A stretch of DNA of 47,192 nucleotides, from the NCBI RefSeq assembly GCF_002432345.1, contig NZ_DJDT01000276.1:1-47192 (forward strand). The letters run 5' to 3'. The translations under genes and the position numbers were made by a program. The notes under the pieces were generated by a model that worked only from the letters and a program-made list of their open reading frames with translations, did no database searches and had not been told where the DNA came from. This stretch comes from Pedobacter sp. UBA5917 (GTDB taxonomy: Bacteria; Bacteroidota; Bacteroidia; Sphingobacteriales; Sphingobacteriaceae). Of the stretch, positions 1-9,412 are shown piece after piece. Positions within the stretch are counted from its first letter, which is position 1. Every line of letters starts with the position of its first letter.

Positions 1-16
1 TATATATACAATTAAT

Positions 17-1549
17 ATGGGATGTGGAAGTTGTTCTACAGGTGGTGGTTGCACCCCTAACGGATGCAAAAGTAATGGCTCATGTGGCACCGGTGGTTGC
101 CAAACAATGGAAGTTCACGATTGGCTGTCCAATTTGGATATGCCTTCTAATTATAAACCTTTTCAGGTTACAGAAATCAAATTTAAAGGTTCGCGCAAGG
201 AGTTTTTCCTTAATAACGATAACATTTACCTCGAAATTGGTGAACTTGTTGCTGTTGAAGGGCCAACCGGAGGTTTTGATGTAGGCCATGTTTCGCTTAC
301 GGGCGAGCTGGTAAGGATACAGATGAAACGGCGGAAAACCGCTTTGGATCAGGTAACCAAAAAAATCTACCGTAAAGCCACAGAAGCCGATGTAGAAAAA
401 TGGGATGCTGCCAAGGGAATGGAATGGGAAACCATGCACAAAGCCCGTAAACTGGCCCTCGATCTCCGTTTGCAGATGAAAATCAGCGATGTGGATTACC
501 AGGCTGATAAAACCAAAGCTACTTTCTTTTATACTGCCGATGGGCGTGTGGATTTCCGCGAGCTGATCAAAAAAATGGCCGAAAGTTTCCGTATCAGGAT
601 CGAAATGCGCCAGATCGGGATGCGCCAGGAAGCTGGCCGTTTGGGTGGAATTGGTTCATGCGGTCGCGAATTATGCTGTTCTACCTGGTTAACCAATTTT
701 AAAACCGTTTCTACAGCTGCGGCCCGTTATCAAAATTTATCATTAAATACCTTAAAGCTTGCAGGCCAGTGCGGTAAATTAAAATGCTGCCTAAACTACG
801 AGCTGGATACCTATTTGGATGCTTTGAAAGACATTCCAGATCGCATCGAAAACCTTGATACAGAAGCAGGCTACGCCCGTCATCAAAAAACCGATATTTT
901 CAAAAAAATTATGTGGTTTAGTTACCAGGGTGATGAAAACTGGATCCCGGTTAAGGCAGCCCGTGTAAAAGAGATTATGGCGATGAATAAGGCAGGCAAA
1001 AAAGCGCCAAACCTTAAAGAAGAAGCTGTTCAGATTGCTGCACCAGTGGTGGTCGAAAAATCTTTCGACTACGAAAATGTAGTTGGTCAGGATAGTTTAA
1101 CCCGTTTGGATGAGCGTTCGCGTAATAAAAATAAGAATAATAACCAGAAAAACAACCGCAACAACAACCAGAACAGACGTGACAGGGTGCCTGCAGGAGA
1201 TAAAAATGCTGCACCGAATAATAGGCCGCAACAACCTCAGCAAGGTAATCAGAAGCAACAGCAGGGAGGAAAAACTCAATCGCAGGGGCAGAAACCGCAG
1301 CAAAATACAGGTCAGAAACAGCTAGTGCCCAAGCCACAGCATGTTAATGGTCCAAAACCGCAGAACAATAAGCCAAAACAACAACAGCCACAAGGACAAA
1401 AACCTGTAGCGGCAAAAGTTGAAGGTGGTGCTGCGGTTGAAGGTGTAAAACCTGAGCAAAGCAAAAACAAGAATAGAAATAACCGTAGGAAAAACAATAA
1501 CCGCCGAAACAATAATAATGGCTCAGAAAATAAACCTGCTGCTGAATAA
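17..1549 (+). CDS. ricT: PSP1-domain protein RicT (YaaT homologue)
   Basis: A 510-residue cytoplasmic protein. Residues about 60-310 form the PSP1/RicT core, with the family's cysteine motifs near GSCGRELCC and GQCGKLKCC. In Bacillus the RicA/RicF/RicT complex carries [4Fe-4S] clusters and assists RNase Y; in Bacteroidota the exact role is less clear. Two lineage-specific additions are visible. The N-terminus has six cysteines in its first 28 residues (C3, C6, C12, C17, C23, C28) set in Gly/Ser. The tail from about residue 365 is low-complexity, rich in Asn, Gln, Lys and Pro, and probably disordered or RNA-binding. The start is the ATG 16 bases into the window. The gene overlaps gldH by 32 bases, so the two are probably co-transcribed. 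Family assignment is firm; function in this organism is inferred. Confidence 0.9.
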   Translation: MGCGSCSTGGGCTPNGCKSNGSCGTGGCQTMEVHDWLSNLDMPSNYKPFQVTEIKFKGSRKEFFLNNDNIYLEIGELVAVEGPTGGFDVGHVSLTGELVRIQMKRRKTALDQVTKKIYRKATEADVEKWDAAKGMEWETMHKARKLALDLRLQMKISDVDYQADKTKATFFYTADGRVDFRELIKKMAESFRIRIEMRQIGMRQEAGRLGGIGSCGRELCCSTWLTNFKTVSTAAARYQNLSLNTLKLAGQCGKLKCCLNYELDTYLDALKDIPDRIENLDTEAGYARHQKTDIFKKIMWFSYQGDENWIPVKAARVKEIMAMNKAGKKAPNLKEEAVQIAAPVVVEKSFDYENVVGQDSLTRLDERSRNKNKNNNQKNNRNNNQNRRDRVPAGDKNAAPNNRPQQPQQGNQKQQQGGKTQSQGQKPQQNTGQKQLVPKPQHVNGPKPQNNKPKQQQPQGQKPVAAKVEGGAAVEGVKPEQSKNKNRNNRRKNNNRRNNNNGSENKPAAE

Positions 1550-2009
1550 ACGACAAGTATTTCTGCTTGGCCTTTTATTGATCACATCGCTATTTGTAGG
1601 CTGTACATCAAATGTAATTGATAGCAATGTAGAAATTGCCGACCGTAGGTGGACTTATCGCAACCACATTTCTACACCATTTGAAATTAAAGATAATAGT
1701 AAGGCCTATAATATTTATTTTAAGTTACGACATACTGCAGATTATAAATATGCCAATATTTATATCCTTGCCCATTTTAGGGATGGTAAAAAGATGGTAA
1801 CCCGGCGTTATCAGTTCAAATTGGCCAAAAATGATGGCGAGTGGTTGGGCAGCGGTTCCGGAAACGTATTTAGCTATACTTTTCCGATGCTTACCAACTA
1901 TCATTTCCCCCATAATGGCAAGTTTGAAATAGAAATTGAACAAAATATGCGCGATAATCCGCTTTTAGAAGTAAGCGATGCTGGTATTTTGGTTGATTTA
2001 GCTCAATAA
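1518..2009 (+). CDS. gldH: GldH-type gliding motility lipoprotein
   Basis: A 163-residue lipoprotein. A hydrophobic signal segment (about residues 14-27) ends in a lipobox with the lipidated cysteine at C29 (LFVGC). The body, with IADRRWTYRNH near the start and a beta-rich remainder, matches the GldH family known from Flavobacterium johnsoniae gliding and type IX secretion studies. It should sit in the cell envelope on a lipid anchor. Its start lies inside the end of ricT in another frame (32-base overlap), which suggests translational coupling. GldH also occurs in non-gliding Bacteroidota, so its presence does not show that this organism glides. No other gld or por gene is in the window. Confidence 0.85.
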   Translation: MAQKINLLLNKRQVFLLGLLLITSLFVGCTSNVIDSNVEIADRRWTYRNHISTPFEIKDNSKAYNIYFKLRHTADYKYANIYILAHFRDGKKMVTRRYQFKLAKNDGEWLGSGSGNVFSYTFPMLTNYHFPHNGKFEIEIEQNMRDNPLLEVSDAGILVDLAQ

Positions 2010-2173
2010 TCTGCCGGTTTTCTGATTTAAATCAAATCTTTGCATTTTTTTGTTATTTGTCTTTTATTATCTACAGAAAAAGCGGATTTATCTGTTATTT
2101 CGTTATGTGTCAGTTAGTTGCTGTGTGAAAATGTGTAATAAAATTGTTATTATTGTTTATAAACCTATGAACT

Positions 2174-5035
2174 ATGATAAGAATTTTATTCAAAAACACC
2201 CTTGTTATTCTCTTTTTTCTGATGTCGGGCCAGTTATTTGCGCAAGGCTTAAAAGGTAAAGTTACCGATTCGGCCGGCATGGCCATACCAGGTGCTACTG
2301 TTCAGGTAGTTGGTTCAAAAATAGGGACATCCTCTGATGGAAACGGACTTTATACCTTAAAATTCACTTCAGCCGGGGCTTATAAAGTCCGGATTTCTTT
2401 TACCGGTTACCAGACTGCTGAAGTAGCTGTTCAGATTGATAACAGCGTAAAAACGATGGATTTTGCGTTGCAGGATGCGAAAGAACTTTTAAGCGATGTA
2501 GTGGTGATCGGATCGCGATCGGCACCGAGAACGAATATCGAAAGTGTTGTTCCGGTAGATCTGATTTCTACAAAAGATGTAAAGGTATTTGCACAAACCG
2601 ATTTAACGCAGATTTTGAATTTTGTGGCGCCTTCTTTTAGCTCTAACCGGCAAACGGTTTCTGATGGAACCGATCATATCGACCCTGCATCGTTACGGGG
2701 TTTGGGCCCCGATCAGGTTTTGGTTCTGGTAAACGGAAAACGCAGGCATACCACCGCACTGGTAAACATTAACGGTACTTTTGGCCGGGGCTCGGTCGGA
2801 ACGGATTTAAACTCCATCCCGGTTTCGGCAATTGAGCGCATTGAGGTATTGCGTGATGGTGCTGCGGCACAATACGGATCGGATGCCATTGCCGGCGTAA
2901 TCAATATTGTGCTGAAAAAGGTAACTCCCTATAGCTTTTCAACCTCTTTTGGTCAGTCATCTTCAACAGCTTTAGGCCGCGATTTCAGTGATGGAAGAAC
3001 TTTTCAGGTCGATTTCAGTAAGGGCTGGGCATTTAAGAACGATAAAGGCTTTATCAATTTTGCCGCCCAATACCTTCAGCGCGGATATACCAACCGCGGA
3101 GGTTTAGATACCCGCCCGTTATTGTATTCGGCAAGCCCAACAAAAGGACCAACAGAAACAGAAGCGGATTTTCAGGCACGTTTTGCCAGTATAAAGGCGG
3201 CTGATGATGCAAGGGCAGCCGCAAACGGTTTTGACAGGAACAACATGCGGGTAGGGAACTCCGACTCTAAAAATGGTGGCGGTTTCTTAAACGGACAGTT
3301 TAATTTTGGTAAAACTACCCAATTGTACTACGCTGCCGGCCTTACCCATAAAACCGGAAGTGCTGCAGGATTTTACCGTTTGCCTACACAAACTACGCAG
3401 ATTGATTTATCCATTTATCCCAACGGATTTCTGCCTTTTATCGATACCAAAATTAACGATTATTCACTATCGGTTGGTTTGAGGGCAAAGCTATTGCACG
3501 ATTGGGATTTGGACATCAGTAACACCAGTGGAGAAAATACCATCAAATTCAATATCAATAACACTGTAAATGCCTCTTTACCTACCGGAACAAGCCCCAC
3601 TTCTTTTTATGCGGGGGAATTGTTGTTCCGCCAGAACACAAGTAACCTCGATTTAAACAAAAGACATACTTTTGATGGTGGTTTTTTAACTTCGTTGAAT
3701 ACTGCCTTTGGCGCTGAGTTCAGGATCGATAATTATCAGATTAAAGAAGGGGAATTTTTATCCTACTCAAACGGAGGAAGATTGATCGGAACATCGCCTA
3801 CCGCTTCGGGTGCACAGGTTTTTCCTGGGTTTAAACCTGGCAACGCTCTGGATAAATCGCGGCATAATGTTGGTGCCTATGCCGATCTTGAAGCCGAATT
3901 TGGTAAAAGGGTAACTTTGGAAGCCGCTGGCCGTTATGAAAACTACAGCGATTTCGGTTCCAATTTTTCTTATAAGTTTACCGGTAAGGTTAAGCTTTTT
4001 GGCGATGTTGCTTTGCGTGGTGCTTATGCAACAGGTTTTAGGGCACCATCATTACATCAGCAGTATTTTAATAACGAGAGTACACAATTTGTAGGTACAA
4101 ATGCAACCCAGGTTTTAACGGTAAATAATGCAAACCCTATTGTTGCCCAATTTGGCGTTGGTCCGTTAAAACCCGAAATCTCCAGATCAGGAAGTTTGGG
4201 GTTAGCGGGTAAAATTGCAAAAACCTTCACCTTTACCATTGATGCATATAATATCGATATCAGCGACCGTATTGTTTTTTCGAGTCAGTATGCCCGCGAA
4301 CGGTCTGGCGGTGTTTTGGTGCCAACAGGCGTTGTAAACCAGATTCTGAATACGGTTGATCCATTGGCTCAGATTAACAGTGTACAGTTTTTTACCAATG
4401 CGATTACCACCAATACCGCAGGGATAGATGTTGTTTTAACCAACAGGTTTAATCTTGGCGCCAAAAGCAGTTTAATTTTGAGCGTTGCCGGTAATGTGAA
4501 TAAAACAGTGGTAAGAAGCATTCAGGGTTCTGATAAAATTGAAAGCGACCCAACGTTAAAAGCTAAATTATTTGATAGGTTGGAACGCTCGCGTTTCGAA
4601 AGTTCTGTGCCCAAAAATAAGTTGAATATTACGGCAACCTATAATGTTGATAAATTATCATTTGTGGCCAGAACCGTGCGTTTTGGAGAGGTTACCTACC
4701 TCAATGCCATAGATCCGAACATTCCGGCAAACGGCCTGCCGGTCCAGCTGGATCAAACTTTTGCATCAAAATGGGTTACCGATTTCTCGGTAAGTTATGC
4801 AGCAGGTAAAAACTGGTCGGTTACGGTTGGTGCCAACAATATTTTTGATGTTTACCCTGATAAATTGTATATCGATCCACGCAACAATGAGCATAATTTA
4901 AGTGGTGTTTCTACCAGTAATTATTCGGGAGGATTGGATAATACATCGAACGGGAGGTTTTTATACCCAAGAGCCGTTAGTCAGTTTGGCTTTAGCGGCA
5001 GGTACGTGTATGGTAAAATTGCCTGCACCTTTTAA
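2174..5035 (+). CDS. TonB-dependent outer-membrane receptor with carboxypeptidase-like N-terminal domain
   Basis: A 953-residue outer-membrane receptor. It has a signal peptide (about 1-23, ending LFAQ), a carboxypeptidase-regulatory-like beta-sandwich (about 25-105), a plug domain (about 120-245, with ERIEVLRDGAAAQYGSDAIAG) and a long 22-strand-type barrel ending in an aromatic residue (CTF). The plug and barrel resemble siderophore/vitamin-type receptors, not SusC: there is no SusC-style length and no SusD gene follows. The ligand cannot be read from sequence. It appears monocistronic, with a strong hairpin terminator 10 bases after the stop. A possible weak promoter (TTG near 2118, TAAAATTG near 2139) lies upstream. 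Confidence 0.9.
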   Translation: MIRILFKNTLVILFFLMSGQLFAQGLKGKVTDSAGMAIPGATVQVVGSKIGTSSDGNGLYTLKFTSAGAYKVRISFTGYQTAEVAVQIDNSVKTMDFALQDAKELLSDVVVIGSRSAPRTNIESVVPVDLISTKDVKVFAQTDLTQILNFVAPSFSSNRQTVSDGTDHIDPASLRGLGPDQVLVLVNGKRRHTTALVNINGTFGRGSVGTDLNSIPVSAIERIEVLRDGAAAQYGSDAIAGVINIVLKKVTPYSFSTSFGQSSSTALGRDFSDGRTFQVDFSKGWAFKNDKGFINFAAQYLQRGYTNRGGLDTRPLLYSASPTKGPTETEADFQARFASIKAADDARAAANGFDRNNMRVGNSDSKNGGGFLNGQFNFGKTTQLYYAAGLTHKTGSAAGFYRLPTQTTQIDLSIYPNGFLPFIDTKINDYSLSVGLRAKLLHDWDLDISNTSGENTIKFNINNTVNASLPTGTSPTSFYAGELLFRQNTSNLDLNKRHTFDGGFLTSLNTAFGAEFRIDNYQIKEGEFLSYSNGGRLIGTSPTASGAQVFPGFKPGNALDKSRHNVGAYADLEAEFGKRVTLEAAGRYENYSDFGSNFSYKFTGKVKLFGDVALRGAYATGFRAPSLHQQYFNNESTQFVGTNATQVLTVNNANPIVAQFGVGPLKPEISRSGSLGLAGKIAKTFTFTIDAYNIDISDRIVFSSQYARERSGGVLVPTGVVNQILNTVDPLAQINSVQFFTNAITTNTAGIDVVLTNRFNLGAKSSLILSVAGNVNKTVVRSIQGSDKIESDPTLKAKLFDRLERSRFESSVPKNKLNITATYNVDKLSFVARTVRFGEVTYLNAIDPNIPANGLPVQLDQTFASKWVTDFSVSYAAGKNWSVTVGANNIFDVYPDKLYIDPRNNEHNLSGVSTSNYSGGLDNTSNGRFLYPRAVSQFGFSGRYVYGKIACTF

Positions 5036-5045
5036 ATAGAATCTT

Positions 5046-5086
5046 AAAAAAGCTGTCTTAAAAATTAATTTAAGACAGCTTTTTTT
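5046..5086 (+). terminator. Rho-independent terminator after the TonB-dependent receptor
   Basis: A perfect 16-bp inverted repeat, 5046-5061 against 5070-5085, with an 8-base A/T loop. The stem core is AGCTGTCTTAA. A-rich and T-rich ends flank it, so it could work in both directions, but it sits 10 bases after the receptor stop codon. Confidence 0.85.
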
Positions 5087-5153
5087 ATTTAACCTGAGTT
5101 TGATTAGTATTTATACATTTTGATCAGTTTTAGGCCGCTTTTCCTAACGCGAT

Positions 5154-5267
5154 CGTCATGCTGAATTTATTTTATTAGCTATTCTTATTGTTTTTAAAGG
5201 TCTAATAGCTACTTCGTGGTCAGCATCTTTCCTGCTAGATAGACCCTGAAATAAATTCAGGGTGACG
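5154..5267. repeat. Dispersed inverted-repeat (REP/MITE-like) element, copy 1
   Basis: This lies in the 3'-3' gap between the receptor and murF. The outer arms are 5154-5170 (CGTCATGCTGAATTTAT) and 5251-5267 (ATAAATTCAGGGTGACG), matching at 15 of 17 positions when one is reverse-complemented. A second nested 8-bp stem is TAGCTATT at 5176-5183 with AATAGCTA at 5204-5211. The right half (5242-5267), reverse-complemented, matches 44671-44696 at 25 of 26 bases, so this is one member of a repeated family. No reading frame is present. The rest of the gap up to murF shows nothing else. Confidence 0.8.
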
Positions 5268-5333
5268 ACTATAAATTAAAAATATCGATAAGAGAACTTT
5301 AAATGATACTATAATCGAACTCAGATTGATGGA

Positions 5334-6635
5334 CTACAAATATTGCAACAGACCTTCCAGTTTCATTCCCCTTGATCCTTTTAACAGCACCAAATGATCA
5401 AGCACCGGGTTTTCCTGTAAATAAGTGGCGGCTTCGGTCGGTGTTTCGAAAAATGTGCCTTTTACATCGTTTTTATAGTGGTAAAAGTCTTTTCCGATAA
5501 AAATGACTTCATCTAAACCGCTTACTGCTGCCTGTTTTGCAATTAACCCGTGCTGACCAGGCGATTCAGGACCTAATTCAAACATGTCGCCCAAAATCGC
5601 CATTTTTTTATCGGCCGTTAATACCGCGATATTCTTTAAAGCGGCGGCCATACTACTTGGATTTGCGTTATAGAAATCGCAGATCACCGTATTTTTTTCG
5701 GTTTTGGTTAACTGCGAACGGTTGTTTTTGGGCTGATAGTTTGATAAACCTGTGTTGATTTCTTTAGGGGCCATATCAAAAAAATCGCCGATGCAGATTG
5801 CCGCAAGTATATTTTCGAAATTGTAGCTGCCGGTTAAATTCGTTTTTACGGTTGATTCAACATCGTGATTGGTCCAGTCTACTTCGATAAAAGGATCGCT
5901 GCTTTTTAACGAACCTTTTATGGTATTGCCATTTTCTGTTCCATAATAAATCAGTTTACTTAAACCGGCAATTTCGGCCATTTCGAGTAAATTTTGATTA
6001 TCTCTGTTGATAAAGGTATAACCATTGGTTGCTTTCAGGTAAGCATACAATTCTGCTTTTCCTTTTTTTACGCCCTCAAAACCTCCAAATCCATCCAAAT
6101 GGGCCATACCCACGTTCGTAATTATACCATGCGTAGGTTGTGCAATGGTGCAAAGCAGTTCTATTTCCTTTTGGTGGTTGGCACCCATTTCAATTACTGC
6201 AACCTGCACATCACCGGTAATGGATAAAATCGATAGCGGAACACCGATGTGGTTATTTAAATTGCCAAAAGTGGCAAAGGTTTTATAGCGTTCGGCCAAA
6301 ACAGCATTTACCAGTTCTTTACTGGTGGTTTTTCCATTGCTGCCGGTTAAGCCGATAACCGGAATATTTAATTGTTTACGGTGATGGCGTGCCAGATCCT
6401 GCAATGTAGCTAACACATCTCCTACCAATAAACATTTATCGTTGTGTGCGTGTTTTTCTTCGTCGATTACGGCATATGCGGCTCCTTTTTCTATGGCCTG
6501 GGCGGCAAATTCGTTGGCATTAAAAAGATCTCCTTTAAGCGCAAAAAAGATACAACCGGGCGTAATGTTTCTTGTATCGGTAGAAATAACAGGGTTTTCC
6601 AGGTAATAATTGTATAATTTCTCGGTTGTAATCAT
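5334..6635 (-). CDS. murF: UDP-N-acetylmuramoyl-tripeptide--D-alanyl-D-alanine ligase (MurF)
   Basis: A 433-residue cytoplasmic Mur ligase that adds D-Ala-D-Ala to the UDP-MurNAc-tripeptide in the last cytoplasmic step of peptidoglycan precursor synthesis. The ATP-binding P-loop GLTGSNGKTT is at about residues 95-104. The N-terminal substrate-binding segment (STDTRNITPGCIFFALKG, about 18-35) and the conserved central region with EMGANHQKEIE also fit MurF. The length is slightly short but normal for Bacteroidota. It stands alone here, outside any division/cell-wall cluster. The ATG start faces the M14 peptidase start across 84 bases, so the two genes share a divergent promoter region. Confidence 0.95.
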   Translation of the reverse strand: MITTEKLYNYYLENPVISTDTRNITPGCIFFALKGDLFNANEFAAQAIEKGAAYAVIDEEKHAHNDKCLLVGDVLATLQDLARHHRKQLNIPVIGLTGSNGKTTSKELVNAVLAERYKTFATFGNLNNHIGVPLSILSITGDVQVAVIEMGANHQKEIELLCTIAQPTHGIITNVGMAHLDGFGGFEGVKKGKAELYAYLKATNGYTFINRDNQNLLEMAEIAGLSKLIYYGTENGNTIKGSLKSSDPFIEVDWTNHDVESTVKTNLTGSYNFENILAAICIGDFFDMAPKEINTGLSNYQPKNNRSQLTKTEKNTVICDFYNANPSSMAAALKNIAVLTADKKMAILGDMFELGPESPGQHGLIAKQAAVSGLDEVIFIGKDFYHYKNDVKGTFFETPTEAATYLQENPVLDHLVLLKGSRGMKLEGLLQYL

Positions 6636-6719
6636 GCTGATCGTAAAAAATGTGATGTAAAATTAAGCTTTAGCAACAACAAAAAACAAAATTAGTACAT
6701 TAGGTAAAATTATTTTAAC

Positions 6720-9215
6720 ATGAAGAGACTGTTAACGTTCTGCCTGATCTCCCTTAGCTCCGTTTTTTTTGTACAGGCCCAGCTAAAATCTCCTGATGAT
6801 TTTTTGGGTTATGCGCTTGGTTCACATTTCACTCCGCACCATAAAGTGGCCGATTATTTTAGGCAAATGGCTGCGGCATCTCCTAAAAACATTAAACTGG
6901 TAGAATACGGTAAAACAAATGAGGGAAGACCGTTAATGGTTGCTTTTGTCTCTTCTGCCGAAAATATCGAAAAGCTCGAGCAGATCAGAAATAATAACCT
7001 CGCGTTAACAACAGGTAACAACACGAGTGTTGATTTAACAAAGCAGCCTACCATACTTTGGTTAAGCTATAATGTGCATGGCAACGAGGCCAATTCGACA
7101 GAAACTTCGATGAAAATGCTTTATACACTGGCATCGGGCATTAATAAGCCTGCTACCGAATGGTTAAAAAATACCGTTGTGGTAATAGATCCTTGTTTAA
7201 ATCCTGATGGAAGAGACCGTTATGTAAATTATTTTAACAGTGTGGTGGGTAAAGTACCCAATTCAGACCCCTCCTCGCGTGAGCACATTGAGCCTTGGCC
7301 CGGCGGTAGACCAAACCACTACTATTTTGATTTAAACCGCGACTGGGCGTGGCAAACGCAGATCGAAAGTCAGCAGAGGCTCGCTTTATATAACCAGTGG
7401 ATGCCACAGGTACATGTCGATTTTCATGAGCAGAGTTATAACGAACCTTATTATTTTGCGCCTGCGGCAGAGCCCGTGCACCAGGATATTACGCCTTGGC
7501 AAAAAAGCTTTCAGGTGGTTGTGGGTAAAAACAATGCCAAATACTTTGATGCCGAAGGCTGGCAATATTTTACCAAAGAACGTTTCGACCTGCTTTACCC
7601 CTCTTATGGCGATACCTATCCGCTGTATAACGGATCAATCGGTATGACTTACGAGCAGGGAGGCATCAGGGCCGGATTATCGGTGGTAACCAATGATGGT
7701 GATACCTTAACGCTAAAGGATCGTATTGCGCACCACTTTACAACAGGAATGTCGACGCTTGAAGTAACTTCTTTAAGCCACAATAAACTTTTGGAAGAAT
7801 ATAAAAAATATTTCCAGCAGGAGCTGGCCAATCCACCGGGTATTTATAAAAGTTATATCATCAAGCCTACCAATTTATCACGATTGAAGAAACTGGCAGA
7901 ACTTTTAACCAAAAATAAGATCGAATTTGCCTACGGCGGCGATAAAACCGGCAGGGCTTACGATTACGACACCCAAAAAGAGGAAAACTTTACAATCGGA
8001 CGCAACGATCTGATTGTAAACGTTCAGCAATCGAGGGCTGTTTTGGCAAATGTATTGCTGGAGCCGCAAACTTTCGTAACCGATTCGAATACTTACGATA
8101 TCACGGCCTGGGCCCTACCTTACGTTTATGGCTTAAAAGGTTATGCCAGTAAGGAAAGCATAAAAGGCAAGTTTTCTTCGTTAGATGAACCCAAAGCCGT
8201 AAGTAATGAGGCTGATAAACCTTTGGCCTGGTTATTTAACTGGGGAACAACAGAAGATGCTCATGTTTTAATTGCGCTGCAAAAAGAAAACATCAAGGTA
8301 AGACAGGCCGATCAGCCTTTTTCGGTAAATGGTAAAGACTATCCTGCCGGAACATTGATTGTGCTGAGGGCCGAAAATGACCGGATCGTTAAAGGCGTAA
8401 AAGATAAAGTTGCTTTTATTGCCAAAATGCTCGATAAACCTATCCAGGCGGTGAGCAGTGGTTTTGTAGAAAAAGGTAAAGATTTTGGCTCAAATGTTTA
8501 TCCTTTGCTTAAACAGCCAAAAATTGCCATTGTATCAGGCATAGAAGTTTCGTCTTTGGCTTTTGGCGAAGCCTGGTTTTTCCTTGAACATGATTTAAAC
8601 CTTTCGCCAAGTATTATCAATGTTAAAGACATCAATAATTTAGATATCAATAAAATCAATACACTTATCCTTCCTGATGGAAGTTACTCCCCTTTTATCG
8701 GAGATGGTTTAACTGCCTGGTTAAATAAAGGAGGTAAGCTGATTTTGATGGAAGATGCCATTGAAAGTGTACTGGAGAAAAAAGGTTTCGATATTAAAAA
8801 GAAAGAAGCGGTGGTTAAGAAAGATGAAAAACCCGAAGCCAGCAAACTGCTTTTTAAGGATAAAGACAGGGATGATTTCGAAACCACCATCCCCGGAGCC
8901 ATTTACAGGATTAACCTCGATGCCTCCCATCCTTTCTCTTACGGCCTGGGTAAAGCCTATTACAGTTTAAAAACCGATCGTAAAATTTACGAACCTTTTG
9001 CCAATGGCTGGAATGTTGGTTTGGTTAACGATAAAAGTTTAATTGCAGGTGTTGTAGGTAAAAAGGCACGCGAAGAATTGAAGACCGGGTTGTTGATCGG
9101 CGTTCAGGATTTTGGACGTGGAGAGGTGGTTTATCTTGCCAACGATCCCCTGTTCAGAAATTTCTGGGAAGGGGGCAAAACCCTTTTTGGGAACATTCTT
9201 TTTTGTAGTTATTAA
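6720..9215 (+). CDS. Secreted M14-family zinc carboxypeptidase
   Basis: An 831-residue exported metallopeptidase. A signal peptide (1-20, ending VQA) precedes the M14 catalytic domain (about 28-330). The zinc ligands are visible: H120 and E123 in NVHGNE, and H236 in VDFHEQ. NPDGRDR and DLNRDW carry the usual substrate-binding Asn/Arg residues. A long C-terminal part (about 340-831) contains a class-I glutamine-amidotransferase-like or DUF-type alpha/beta region (LILPDGSY...GGKLILMEDAI), common in large Bacteroidota M14 proteins. It probably trims C-terminal residues from peptides in the periplasm or outside the cell. It lies 197 bases upstream of a SusCD locus of possible peptide-import type, in the same direction, which suggests a functional link. 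The ATG start with the signal peptide directly after it is convincing. Confidence 0.88.
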   Translation: MKRLLTFCLISLSSVFFVQAQLKSPDDFLGYALGSHFTPHHKVADYFRQMAAASPKNIKLVEYGKTNEGRPLMVAFVSSAENIEKLEQIRNNNLALTTGNNTSVDLTKQPTILWLSYNVHGNEANSTETSMKMLYTLASGINKPATEWLKNTVVVIDPCLNPDGRDRYVNYFNSVVGKVPNSDPSSREHIEPWPGGRPNHYYFDLNRDWAWQTQIESQQRLALYNQWMPQVHVDFHEQSYNEPYYFAPAAEPVHQDITPWQKSFQVVVGKNNAKYFDAEGWQYFTKERFDLLYPSYGDTYPLYNGSIGMTYEQGGIRAGLSVVTNDGDTLTLKDRIAHHFTTGMSTLEVTSLSHNKLLEEYKKYFQQELANPPGIYKSYIIKPTNLSRLKKLAELLTKNKIEFAYGGDKTGRAYDYDTQKEENFTIGRNDLIVNVQQSRAVLANVLLEPQTFVTDSNTYDITAWALPYVYGLKGYASKESIKGKFSSLDEPKAVSNEADKPLAWLFNWGTTEDAHVLIALQKENIKVRQADQPFSVNGKDYPAGTLIVLRAENDRIVKGVKDKVAFIAKMLDKPIQAVSSGFVEKGKDFGSNVYPLLKQPKIAIVSGIEVSSLAFGEAWFFLEHDLNLSPSIINVKDINNLDINKINTLILPDGSYSPFIGDGLTAWLNKGGKLILMEDAIESVLEKKGFDIKKKEAVVKKDEKPEASKLLFKDKDRDDFETTIPGAIYRINLDASHPFSYGLGKAYYSLKTDRKIYEPFANGWNVGLVNDKSLIAGVVGKKAREELKTGLLIGVQDFGRGEVVYLANDPLFRNFWEGGKTLFGNILFCSY

Positions 9216-9345
9216 TTGCAACGTCTGTATACTGCTTTTTGCCTAATTTTTTAGTTAAAATGCTGCGATAGCAAAAAAGTTACCTGTACGAAATAGGCTC
9301 TGGCTATGATTTAAAGCCTTATTTGTTAAAAAATGTTAAAATAAA

Positions 9346-9377
9346 TTTGTTAGAGGCGCTTACTAACTCTAATTTAG
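9346..9377 (+). promoter_or_regulatory. Putative Bacteroidota-type promoter of the first SusC gene
   Basis: TTTG at 9346-9349 and TAATTTAG at 9370-9377 are separated by 20 bases. This fits the -33 TTTG / -7 TAnnTTTG pattern of Bacteroidota with one mismatch in the -7 box. A second TTTGTTAAA lies just upstream (9322-9330). The leader ends with TAACTAACC (9394-9402), a motif shared with the other SusC leaders in this window. Confidence 0.5.
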
Positions 9378-9412
9378 TGTATTATTTTATACATAACTAA
9401 CCTATTTCTACT

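Noticed and set aside
1100..1549. Repeat array in the tail of ricT
   Set aside because: The tail is compositionally simple (Asn/Gln/Lys codons) but has no regular repeat unit; it is not a CRISPR or tandem repeat array.
1014..1556. Several open frames on the minus strand opposite the ricT tail
   Set aside because: They arise from the AAC/CAA-rich coding strand and have no protein-like features.
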